Source of the DNA: Kocuria turfanensis
GTDB taxonomy: Bacteria > Actinomycetota > Actinomycetes > Actinomycetales > Micrococcaceae
NCBI RefSeq assembly: GCF_001580365.1
Contig: NZ_CP014481.1
Span: 96,057 to 160,056 of the forward strand
Reading direction: 5' to 3'
DNA length: 64,000 nucleotides
Part shown: one piece after another, positions 52,838-60,499 of the stretch
How the letters are laid out: each line of letters starts with the position of its first letter
Numbering within the stretch: the stretch's first letter is position 1
Program-made: the position numbers and the translations under genes
The notes under the pieces: generated by a model
Seen by the model: only the letters and a program-made list of their open reading frames with translations
Told to the model about the DNA's origin: nothing
Databases searched by the model: none

Positions 52838-52992
52838 GCCCCCATGCTAGGGATGCCACCACCCGGGCTGGCCCAGCTACTGGTCAAACTGCACGATCGA
52901 CGAGGAACCTCTACTGCAACGTCGCGGCACCGGCGGCTGACTGTCGTTTCAGCAGCCCTTGGCGTGTGCGGCCTCTCCACCTGGGGGCGCCC

Positions 52993-53589
52993 TCATGCCG
53001 CAGTGCGGGTGCGTAGCTTCTCGGTCAGGGATAACCGCACGGTGGGCCACTCGCTGTTGATGATGGAGAACACCACCACATCGCGCATGGTCCCGTCACG
53101 CCACAGGTCGTGATTGCGCAGCACCCCGTCCTGTTTCGCACCCAGGGCGGCGATCGCCCGCCTCGACCGGTGGTTGTGCCAGTGAGTGCGGAACTCCACC
53201 GCGATACAGTCCAGAGCCTCAAAGGCGTGGGTGAGCTGGAGCAGTTTCACCTCGGTGTTCAGCCCGGTGCCCTGAACACTGGGAGCGATCCAGGTGGACC
53301 CGATCTCCAGACGCCGGTGATCGGCACGGATGTTGAGGAAGGTCGTCATCCCCACCGCCCTCCCGTCGCCGGCCCGGATGGTCCACGGCACGAGGTGACC
53401 GGCCGCGTGGCCGGCCAGCCGCTTCTCGACCTCCGCGCCCATCGCTTCCGGGGCAGGCAGGCGGGCGTACCAAACCTGGTAGAGGTTCTCCTCCGCGACC
53501 GCCTCCGCCAGTTCCCCGGCGTGCTCCGGCGCAAGCGGCTCGAGGGTGGCCAAAGTGCCGGTGAGCGTGGGGATCCCCAGAAAGTCCAT
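52993..53589 (-). CDS. GNAT-family N-acetyltransferase, RimJ/RimL-like
   Basis: 198 aa. RimJ/RimL pattern: LTGTLATLEPLAPEHAGELA near the N-terminus, EIGSTWIAPSVQGTGLNTEV (core beta-bulge) and HWHNHRSRRAIAALGAKQDG. This group often acetylates amino-acid or antibiotic amines. Lies near the other GNAT, same strand. Confidence 0.87.
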   Translation of the reverse strand: MDFLGIPTLTGTLATLEPLAPEHAGELAEAVAEENLYQVWYARLPAPEAMGAEVEKRLAGHAAGHLVPWTIRAGDGRAVGMTTFLNIRADHRRLEIGSTWIAPSVQGTGLNTEVKLLQLTHAFEALDCIAVEFRTHWHNHRSRRAIAALGAKQDGVLRNHDLWRDGTMRDVVVFSIINSEWPTVRLSLTEKLRTRTAA

Positions 53590-53751
53590 GCCGCCAGGCT
53601 ACTGAACGCCAGCGCAGCCCCACACGCACCACCACGTTGCCCATGAAGTCAGGCCAAAATAGGGAACCACAACTGCGCTGTTGATTAAGGGGCCGACTGA
53701 GGACAATGAGCCCATGACCCGCACCGCACCCAGCCGCCCGGCTAGGTCCCC

Positions 53752-54153
53752 GTGAGCCGCATTCTGCTCGCTGTCGTTGCGGGACTGATCGGTCTCGCCA
53801 CGTCGGTCGCCCTATACCTCGGTCTGGTGCATGCGGTTCCATTGGTGAGCTGGGGCACCGATGAGGAAGAGCTCCTGCGCGTCGAAGGTGCACACGACGT
53901 GCGAATCGCATCCCTGCTCGCCGGGCTGGCCGGCGTCCTGCTCCTGACCGCCCGTGCCCGGTGGACAGGCGGCATCGCGGTGGCAGCCGCCTGCCTGATG
54001 GCTGTGCTAGCCCATAGGAACACGGTCGCGTCTTGGGGCCTGCTGCTGGTCTACGTGCTGGTCCTGCTGGTGGGTTGTGGGGCCGTCGTCGGACAGACCC
54101 GGAACCTGCGGAGTATGGCACCGTCACGATGGGCGCGCGGTCGCCTCAGGTGA
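53752..54153 (+). CDS. Hypothetical four-helix membrane protein
   Basis: 133 aa from a GTG start. Four hydrophobic segments (LLAVVAGLIGLATSVALYLG, IASLLAGLAGVLLLTA, GGIAVAAACLMAVLAH, WGLLLVYVLVLLVGCGAVVG). No named family recognised. Confidence 0.6.
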   Translation: MSRILLAVVAGLIGLATSVALYLGLVHAVPLVSWGTDEEELLRVEGAHDVRIASLLAGLAGVLLLTARARWTGGIAVAAACLMAVLAHRNTVASWGLLLVYVLVLLVGCGAVVGQTRNLRSMAPSRWARGRLR

Positions 54154-54373
54154 GCGCGCTACTTTCGCATCGCTACATTGGCCGGACATGCTCACGGCCT
54201 CGACTACACCCTGGACTGGCCTGAAGCGTTAGGAGGACCCTTGCCGGTCCGCCTGCGGGTGAAGGTACATCGGAGAGAAACTGAGTGTGGTTGATGCCCG
54301 TTTCCCCTGCCCGAAAAGAGATGCCCGCATACGCACGACATGTGCATCACGATGCCCCCAGGCAACGACGGGC

Positions 54374-54973
54374 TCAGATGGTCGTCACTTGCGGCAGCTC
54401 CCGGATCCGCCGGTACAGGGTCGCCCTGGACATCCCCAGGTCGCGGGCGACCTGAGCAGCCGGCTCCCCGCCCTCGATCAGGCGCAGGACGTTGCGGATC
54501 TGGGAGTCGGTGAAGGTCTGGCGCCGCCCGCCGAGATCCTTGCCCGCGGCCCGGCGCTTGGCCACCGAGTCGGTAATCCGCTCCCGCTTGATCTCCAGCT
54601 CCATCTGCGCCAAAGCGGCCATCACCGTGAAGACCATCGAACCCATCGGGGTCGCGGTATCCACGTCTCCTCCCCCGAGGTTCAGCACCCGCAGCCCGGA
54701 ACCTCTCCCCCGCAGCGCCTCGGCGAAGGTCAGCATGTTCTGCGTGGACCGCCCCAACCGGTCCAGCGTGGTGATGACCAGCGTGTCGCCCTCTTCGAGG
54801 GCGGCCACGGCACGGTCAAACTGCGGACGCGATGCACGGCCCCCAGACACTCCACTGTCTACGTACACGTCATCACGTCGCACGCCGGCACTCAGAAGGT
54901 CAGACACTTGACGGTCTGCGTCTTGTTGGCGCGTCGACACCCTGGCGTACCCGATCAGCTTCCCCACGTCCAC
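54374..54973 (-). CDS. Serine recombinase / resolvase
   Basis: 199 aa, apparently intact. Catalytic Ser in KLIGYARVSTRQQDADRQVS, with DTLVITTLDRLGRSTQNMLT and IKRERITDSVAKRRAAGKDL. C-terminal helix-turn-helix AAQVARDLGMSRATLYRRIR. It stands alone, not beside a transposase, so it may be a plasmid- or island-resolution enzyme or a transposon relic. Confidence 0.9.
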   Translation of the reverse strand: MDVGKLIGYARVSTRQQDADRQVSDLLSAGVRRDDVYVDSGVSGGRASRPQFDRAVAALEEGDTLVITTLDRLGRSTQNMLTFAEALRGRGSGLRVLNLGGGDVDTATPMGSMVFTVMAALAQMELEIKRERITDSVAKRRAAGKDLGGRRQTFTDSQIRNVLRLIEGGEPAAQVARDLGMSRATLYRRIRELPQVTTI

Positions 54974-55206
54974 CTCATCTGTCTCGCAACTAACGTTGAG
55001 TATCCGATTCTAAGCGCATGGATAAAGTACAAGGATGCGAGACAGGTCGAACCGCGGAAACTCGCGGGCGCAAGTTTTCCGGACGAGACGTCTCGCATCC
55101 CATGCCTTCAGAGACACACCCGATGAGCCGATCATGACTGTCATGAAAATGCTTGCAATGGTTACGATGAAGTTGATCACTGCCAGTCAGAGCAACAGGG
55201 GGGACG

Positions 55207-55683
55207 ATGCCGTTCGAGGTGTTCGACAAGCGAATGACTCCGCTGGCCAAGGCGCCGAGTGTGACCATCCAGAAGCGCGGAGTAATTTCGCTGAACAAGG
55301 CCGCTCACGATCTGGTTGATAATGCGGAGACGGTGGAATTGCTCTACGATCGCGACCGCCAGGTCATGGCACTGCGCGCCACCGATGACTCCTCCCCACA
55401 TGCCTACGCGGTGCGGAACGGGTCCAAGCGCGGGCCGGGGCAGGCGATCGTCTCGGCTAATGCCTTCACCGCCCACTACGGGATCGACACCACCGCCACC
55501 CGGCGATGGAAGCCCTTCGTGGAAGACGGCATGCTCTGTGTGGACCTCACAACCGAGGGCACCGTCATCACCGGCAACCGCACCAAGACCACGGCGCCGA
55601 CAGACGCCGTGGAACCAGCGGAAACATCAGTCGACGGTGCGACCCCTAAAGAGTCCACCGACGACAACCCCGACCACCCCTGA
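55207..55683 (+). CDS. Hypothetical protein upstream of lsr2, 158 aa
   Basis: Not recognised. The ATG at 55207 follows CAGGGGGGACG. The N-terminal 100 residues look folded (VTIQKRGVISLNKAAHDLVD, NAETVELLYDRDRQVMALRA, AIVSANAFTAHYGIDTTATR) with an AbrB-like opening strand pattern, and the last 35 residues are Thr/Asp/Pro-rich. It precedes the broken lsr2 by 38 bp in the same direction. Confidence 0.65.
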   Translation: MPFEVFDKRMTPLAKAPSVTIQKRGVISLNKAAHDLVDNAETVELLYDRDRQVMALRATDDSSPHAYAVRNGSKRGPGQAIVSANAFTAHYGIDTTATRRWKPFVEDGMLCVDLTTEGTVITGNRTKTTAPTDAVEPAETSVDGATPKESTDDNPDHP

Positions 55684-55721
55684 CCCACTCCCCCATCCGG
55701 ATATCGAAAGGGACACCACCC

Positions 55722-56057
55722 ATGGCCCAGAAAGTCGAAGTGCACCTCGAGGACGACTTCGACGGCGGCCCCGCCGACGACACCGTCACCTTCGCCCTGG
55801 ATGGCAAGGACTAAGAGATCGACCTTTCCACCGCCAACGCTGAGAAACTGCGGGAGGCGCTGCGTCCCTTCGCGGAGGCCGGCCGCAAGATCACCCGCAG
55901 CGGCGGTGCCCGTGGCACCCGGTCCCACGCCTCTAGCAGTGACCCGGACACCGCGAAGATCCGGGCCTGGGCGAAGGAGAACGGCTACGAGGTCTCCGAC
56001 CGCGGCCGGATCCACCAGTCCGTCAGGGACGCCTACTACGCCGCGACCGCTGGTTGA
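55722..56057 (+). pseudogene. lsr2: Lsr2 nucleoid protein interrupted by one in-frame stop
   Basis: Lsr2 silences AT-rich foreign DNA. The frame opens MAQKVEVHLEDDFDGGPADD, but codon 31 is TAA (55812-55814) where Lsr2 normally has Tyr in the DGK-D-Y-EIDLS region. After the stop the same frame continues intact: EIDLSTANAEKLREALRPFA, then the DNA-binding C-terminus IRAWAKENGYEVSDRGRIHQ to the TGA at 56055. A single base change (TAC or TAT to TAA) explains it. Either the gene is dead, or a sequencing error or suppression is involved. Confidence 0.9.
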
Positions 56058-56241
56058 TCCTGCATTCCGGCATCGCTGGACCACGGAACAATCGGTGGGC
56101 GGGATGCCTGTGGGGCTGCACCCGCCCACCTGGGGCAAGCGGCATCAGCCGGCTTGGTCTCATGGCTTGTCGCGGCCAGTGAAGTGAGACACGGGGCCAC
56201 TCCCCAGTAGTACCCGTCTTCTCGAACCCCTGGATGCGCGG

Positions 56242-56299
56242 TAAGCTGGAACTACTAGATCCCCCTCGCCTCTCCACGATGCGCACCTGGGGGATTTTT
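56242..56299 (+). ncRNA. Candidate small RNA / terminator-like leader upstream of Abi gene 2
   Basis: A -10-like TAAGCT (56242-56247) is followed after eight bases by TAGATCCCCC. ATCCCCC (56259-56265) pairs with GGGGGAT (56289-56295), then TTTTTC. The loop contains CGCCTCTC and ATGCG, shared with the candidate beside Abi gene 1 at 32311-32369. An RNA of about 45-50 nt would end here, 26 bp before the Abi start codon. This layout recalls the published abiF RNA motif; a covariance search is needed to confirm it. Confidence 0.6.
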
Positions 56300-56325
56300 C
56301 ATGGCTGGGCCATAGGATCGTGCCC

Positions 56326-57375
56326 ATGCCCAGAGGCCCCTTCTCCCATCGCCCCAGGGGCGATGCCCACTACATGAAACCCGCCCTGTCCCATGTGCAA
56401 CTGGTGGAACAACTGGCCGAGCGGGGGCTAGAGATCCCAGATGCGGACCGGGCCATCCGCTATCTGCGGCACATCGGCTACTACCGACTGTCGCCCTATA
56501 CGATCCCCTATCAGATTCACGATGGGTCCCATCAGTTCCACCCCGGGACGACGTTCGATGATGTGCTCGGCCTCTACGTGTTCGACCGCCAGCTACGCCT
56601 TCTCGTGCTTGATGCCGTGGAGCGGGTGGAAGTCGCTGTGCGCGCCAGTCTCACCGACATCATGGCCACCAGTGCTGGCGGGCCTCATTGGTATGTGGAT
56701 CCAAGGCACTTCGGTGACGCCCAGAAGCACCGCCGGCTCCTGGACGAGATCCGCGAGCAATGCTCCCAACAGCTCCGCCGTCAGGCAGAACCCACCGGAG
56801 ACCCCGTCACCCATCGCTCCGCGTTGGAGCACTACCTCACCACCTACGCCACTCCTGAGCTCCCACCATCGTGGGTGATGGTCGAAATGTTGACCATCGG
56901 GCAGCTAAGCCACCTGTACTCGAACCTTCGGCCGCGCCATGCCAGGACCGCGATCGCGCACTCACTCGGACTGAACGAGGCAGTCCTGTCCTCGTGGCTG
57001 AAAACCTATGTCCGGGTCCGCAACGTGTGCGCCCACCACGGTCGCCTGTGGAACGTCGGTCTGGGCGTCTACCCCGCCATCCCCGCCGACGCCTCAGTCG
57101 CCTGGCTCACGGACCGCGCGGTCTTCGATGAGGACGAGAACCGGCGCAAGCGTCTCTATCCCGTCCTAGTTTCGCTGCAATCAGTCCTCACCACCGTGTC
57201 GCCCCGCAGCAGCTGGTCGCAACGATTGGTCCAGCTACTCGAGCAACACCCACACGTCCCGTTGCGAGCCATGGGCTTGTTCCACGGTTGGGCGAATGAC
57301 CCGTTCTGGACCGCCCCCCTCGCACCATTAGCCAATTCCCCCGCAGAGTCTCACAACCTAGTGCCGAGGGGTTGA
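56326..57375 (+). CDS. Abi-family (Abi_2) HEPN protein, copy 2
   Basis: 349 aa from the ATG at 56326. Strong Abi_2 (AbiD/AbiF) signatures: RYLRHIGYYRLSPYTIPYQI near residue 50, FDRQLRLLVLDAVERVEVAV at about 88, and the HEPN site in YVRVRNVCAHHGRLWN, with Arg232 and His237 forming RX4H. Likely a phage-responsive RNA-cutting toxin. The IS630 immediately downstream supplies its last four codons and stop (VPRG); the original ending would have been HNLGGS, so the protein is only slightly altered. Next to CBASS, it forms a defence island. Confidence 0.9.
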   Translation: MPRGPFSHRPRGDAHYMKPALSHVQLVEQLAERGLEIPDADRAIRYLRHIGYYRLSPYTIPYQIHDGSHQFHPGTTFDDVLGLYVFDRQLRLLVLDAVERVEVAVRASLTDIMATSAGGPHWYVDPRHFGDAQKHRRLLDEIREQCSQQLRRQAEPTGDPVTHRSALEHYLTTYATPELPPSWVMVEMLTIGQLSHLYSNLRPRHARTAIAHSLGLNEAVLSSWLKTYVRVRNVCAHHGRLWNVGLGVYPAIPADASVAWLTDRAVFDEDENRRKRLYPVLVSLQSVLTTVSPRSSWSQRLVQLLEQHPHVPLRAMGLFHGWANDPFWTAPLAPLANSPAESHNLVPRG

Positions 57376-58482
57376 AGTACCTCAGCGGTTGATGCGGTGG
57401 GATCATGGGTTATGGCAAACCACCCTGCAGCCCCGTTGCTGTTGCGTCAGGGCGACCGGGAGAAGCTGCAAAGACTGGTGCGATCCACCTCGGTGCGGGC
57501 GGGGTTGGCGCAGAGGGCACGGATCGTGCTGCTGGCCGCCGAGGGGATCTCCAACACCGAGATCGCCGAGAAGGTGGGCGCGACCCGCAACACCGTGATC
57601 GCCTGGCGGGCCCGCTACGAGGAGGCCGGCATCGAGGGGCTGGCCGACCACGACCGGTCGGGGCGGCCGCGGCGGATCGATCATCGGGCGATCGTGGCGG
57701 CCACTTTGACCCCGCCGCCGAAGAAGCTGGGGGTTACGCACTGGTCCTCCCGGCTCCTGGCGGGCAGGCTGGGCATCGACCACACCACGGTGGCCAAAGC
57801 CTGGCGCGAGTACGGGGTTCACCCCTGGCGGGAGGGCACCTTCAAGTTCTCCACCGACCCCGAACTGGTCGCGAAAGTCGTCGACGTCATCGGTCTCTAC
57901 CTCGCTCCACCGGAGAACGCGATCGTGCTGTGCGTGGACGAGAAGTCACAGATCCAAGCGCTCGAGCGCACCGCCCCGGGACTGCCAATGCAGCCCGGCA
58001 AGGCGGCGGCCCGCACCCACGACTACGTCCGCCACGGGACCTCCACCCTGTTCGCCGCACTGGAAATCGCCACCGGTCATGTCACCGCCGCGTGCAAGCC
58101 CAGGCACCGGCGCCAGGAGTTCCTGGCCTTCCTCAGACAGGTCGCCCGGGCCTACCCCGAGGGTCAGCTGCACCTGGTGATGGACAACTACGCGGTGCAC
58201 AAGACCCCTGAGGTGAAGTCCTGGCTGGCCGAGAACCCCAGGTTCCGGGTGCACTTCACCCCGACCTCGGCGTCGTGGCTGAACCTCGTGGAAGTCTGGT
58301 TCGGGATTATCGAGCGCCAGGCCCTGCACCGGGCCGACGTCGCCTCGGTGCCTGAGCTCAACGCCAAGATCCGCGCCTTCGTCACCGGCTGGAACGACCG
58401 CTGTCACCCGTTCGTGTGGACCAAGACCAGCACCGAAATCCTCAACAAGGCCAACCGCTCAACGACTTCAATTACGCGCCAC
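57361..58482 (+). mobile_element. IS630-family insertion sequence
   Basis: 1,122 bp flanked by TA dinucleotides (57359-57360 and 58483-58484), the duplication typical of IS630/Tc1-mariner. Inverted ends: left GTGCCGAGGGGTTGAAGTAC and right (complement) GTGGCGCGTAATTGAAGTCG, both leading to AGCGGTT. It inserted four codons before the original stop of the Abi gene. Confidence 0.9.
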
Positions 58483-58485
58483 TAG
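57412..58485 (+). CDS. IS630-family transposase
   Basis: About 357 aa (an earlier in-frame start at 57397 is possible). Helix-turn-helix pair at the N-terminus (EGISNTEIAEKVGATRNTVI). DDE core: AIVLCVDEKSQIQALERTAP, QLHLVMDNYAVHKTPEVKSW, SASWLNLVEVWFGIIERQAL. The stop codon TAG uses the flanking TA, so it is completed by the target site. Confidence 0.93.
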   Translation: MANHPAAPLLLRQGDREKLQRLVRSTSVRAGLAQRARIVLLAAEGISNTEIAEKVGATRNTVIAWRARYEEAGIEGLADHDRSGRPRRIDHRAIVAATLTPPPKKLGVTHWSSRLLAGRLGIDHTTVAKAWREYGVHPWREGTFKFSTDPELVAKVVDVIGLYLAPPENAIVLCVDEKSQIQALERTAPGLPMQPGKAAARTHDYVRHGTSTLFAALEIATGHVTAACKPRHRRQEFLAFLRQVARAYPEGQLHLVMDNYAVHKTPEVKSWLAENPRFRVHFTPTSASWLNLVEVWFGIIERQALHRADVASVPELNAKIRAFVTGWNDRCHPFVWTKTSTEILNKANRSTTSITRH

Positions 58486-58530
58486 GTGGCTCATAACCCT
58501 TGGGGGTTGTGAAACGGATTGCCAAGGTTG

Positions 58531-60030
58531 TTACGGGATCTGGAAGGCGGGGGCATAGCCCACGCCGGTGCCTAAATGTTCGTAGACAGTAGTGGCTCCG
58601 ATGCGGTTCCAGCGATGGCCCAGCAGCAAAGCTAATCCACCAGGCCCAGCAAGAAAAAGGTGCACGCGTTCTGTCGATGGATGCCGTTCAATTTGGCGTC
58701 GTATCGCGTTGATGAGGTGCTGAACGTAGCAAATGGCCTCACCAGAGCCAGCGACGGACTGATCGTGGGCTCCTTCTTCCGGAGTCAGTGACAAAACTTC
58801 CCTGACATGCAGACCGGCCTGGCGCACGTAGCTCACGACCGCTGGAGTCGCATCGAGGGCGAAGTTGATTACCACTGCCAGCTCGTTGCCTGCCTCGACT
58901 GGTGTACTTTGGGCGATCGGTTGGGGAACGAGGACGCGAGGGGTTTCGGTATTCCAGATATGGCCAGCTTCTGAGCCTCGACGTTGCATGTAGGACAGCC
59001 CCCATTGGCGTGTGCGGGGAGCAGCGGCTCCAACAAGGAAGAACGTGGCCTGGCGCATGGCTCCTCGGATTACCATTTTTCGCCAGCCTGCATTTTCGAG
59101 TCGTTGGACTGCTGCTTCCAACTCCTGTTGCATGGTTTCCCAGCTCCGGTGGTCCCGAGGATGAGTTCTCTCTCTCGGTGCGTTGCCCTCGAAGAGGTCG
59201 ACCCAATCAAGGGCTGCGGTGGCGTCTTCGGGGTGGCCGTCCCTGTCAATGGCCTGCACCAGTAACACCGCTTTTGGTTCTCCGGCCTGCAAACCTAGGC
59301 GATCGATGTCCTTCTCGACATCCTGGGGGGTTACGGTACGTAGCCCGTTGCGCACCCATGCTGCAGCCGCGGAGAGACCTTGTTCGAGGGACTGGTGGTT
59401 TGAGTGCAGGCCTACGCTGGCCATCAGTGCCTGGATCCGCTCCGTTTCTCCCGAGATGGTTCGTCCGGTGGTGAATCGAAGATGCTCCAGCATTTCCAAG
59501 AGTTCGTGGCGTTCGGCTTTGACATGAGTTGCCCAGCCAGCGAGGAGGATTCCAGCCTTGCTGGTCGATCTTTGGTCAGCGGCGTACGGAATGAGTAGAT
59601 CGCTGCGACCGTCGATGTGCCCCAAAAGATCATGCCCCGGGTCGGCTGCTCTATTAGTGATGAGCTGAAGCGTTGGGTGGGCGCCGTGCCCCTCAGCGGG
59701 ACGGAGCTTCTGGTAGCTGCCGTACAGCTTCTGCAACAGCGATGTCCCCCCGGCTGCCCGCACACCAGTCATGAAGTCTTCGTCCAACAGGGCGCCTGCT
59801 TTGCTGGACCATTTCACCTGTCCAAATTCGTCAGCGCCGTTACGACCGCGCAGCACTACGTCGTCGACATTTCCGACACCACGCGCTTCTACTTCCAAGG
59901 CTGTGAAGGGGCTGTCACGTTGCACGAGCCGCATGGCCGCGGCCCATACGAACAGGTCCTGGTAGTGGTCTCCTCCCCGGCGCACTCCAGATGGGGATGG
60001 GGCCCCTGCAGCAGGGGATGACATGCTCAT
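58531..60030 (-). CDS. cap4: CBASS effector Cap4: nuclease-SAVED protein
   Basis: 499 aa. N-terminal DUF4297-type endonuclease domain with a PD-(D/E)xK-like core: Asp56-Asp57 in NVDDVVLRG and Glu68-x2-Gln71-x-Lys73 in ADEFGQVKWSS. The C-terminal half is a SAVED ligand-binding domain (VINFALDATPAVVSYVRQAG, VHLFLAGPGGLALLLGHRWN). In this family binding of a cyclic oligonucleotide triggers oligomerisation and double-stranded DNA degradation, killing the infected cell. It is the last gene of the type II CBASS operon, eight bases after cap3. Confidence 0.92.
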   Translation of the reverse strand: MSMSSPAAGAPSPSGVRRGGDHYQDLFVWAAAMRLVQRDSPFTALEVEARGVGNVDDVVLRGRNGADEFGQVKWSSKAGALLDEDFMTGVRAAGGTSLLQKLYGSYQKLRPAEGHGAHPTLQLITNRAADPGHDLLGHIDGRSDLLIPYAADQRSTSKAGILLAGWATHVKAERHELLEMLEHLRFTTGRTISGETERIQALMASVGLHSNHQSLEQGLSAAAAWVRNGLRTVTPQDVEKDIDRLGLQAGEPKAVLLVQAIDRDGHPEDATAALDWVDLFEGNAPRERTHPRDHRSWETMQQELEAAVQRLENAGWRKMVIRGAMRQATFFLVGAAAPRTRQWGLSYMQRRGSEAGHIWNTETPRVLVPQPIAQSTPVEAGNELAVVINFALDATPAVVSYVRQAGLHVREVLSLTPEEGAHDQSVAGSGEAICYVQHLINAIRRQIERHPSTERVHLFLAGPGGLALLLGHRWNRIGATTVYEHLGTGVGYAPAFQIP

Positions 60031-60037
60031 AGGATTC

Positions 60038-60499
60038 TCATTTCCTGGGATGAAGGACGTGAACTGTCACTGGGCAAGACTGTCCATGCCAAGCGGCGCG
60101 TCCCTCAATCATCTGATCGCTGCGATGCACCAAAAGAAGTAGCGGATGAGAGTAGTTCTCGGACGCGCGGCAGATGCTGTGATTGTCTTGCGGGCTGGGA
60201 CCGCATGGCGCCGGGTGTGTGTGCCAATCGCCGATGTAGCCCAGCCAGGGATGTTGTTCTGTGGCCAAAACTCGTTCCAGGATGTGTTGGGATCGTCGTG
60301 AGTCTCGGGTCCACGAGGTGCTGGTCGCGGCTGGGTCGAATACTTCCACAGCCTGCCGTGCGACGATTTGATCGGCGTCCCACCATCCCAAAAGCAGGCC
60401 TCCTGTCTCCACTTCACCGGCTATGGTCGCGAGCCGGTGTATCTCCGCTTCAGCTTCAGGGTGCAGGTCGACCACCAGGGGCCGAGGACGTTTTCTCAT
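60038..60499 (-). CDS. cap3: CBASS accessory Cap3: JAB/JAMM isopeptidase
   Basis: 153 aa JAB1/MPN-type metalloprotease. Zinc and catalytic residues: Glu31 in EVETGGLLLGWW and His93-x-His95-x9-Asp105 in GDWHTHPAPCGPSPQD. Cap3 removes the conjugate that Cap2 attaches to the CD-NTase. Its ATG overlaps the cap2 stop (ATGA). Confidence 0.93.
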   Translation of the reverse strand: MRKRPRPLVVDLHPEAEAEIHRLATIAGEVETGGLLLGWWDADQIVARQAVEVFDPAATSTSWTRDSRRSQHILERVLATEQHPWLGYIGDWHTHPAPCGPSPQDNHSICRASENYSHPLLLLVHRSDQMIEGRAAWHGQSCPVTVHVLHPRK

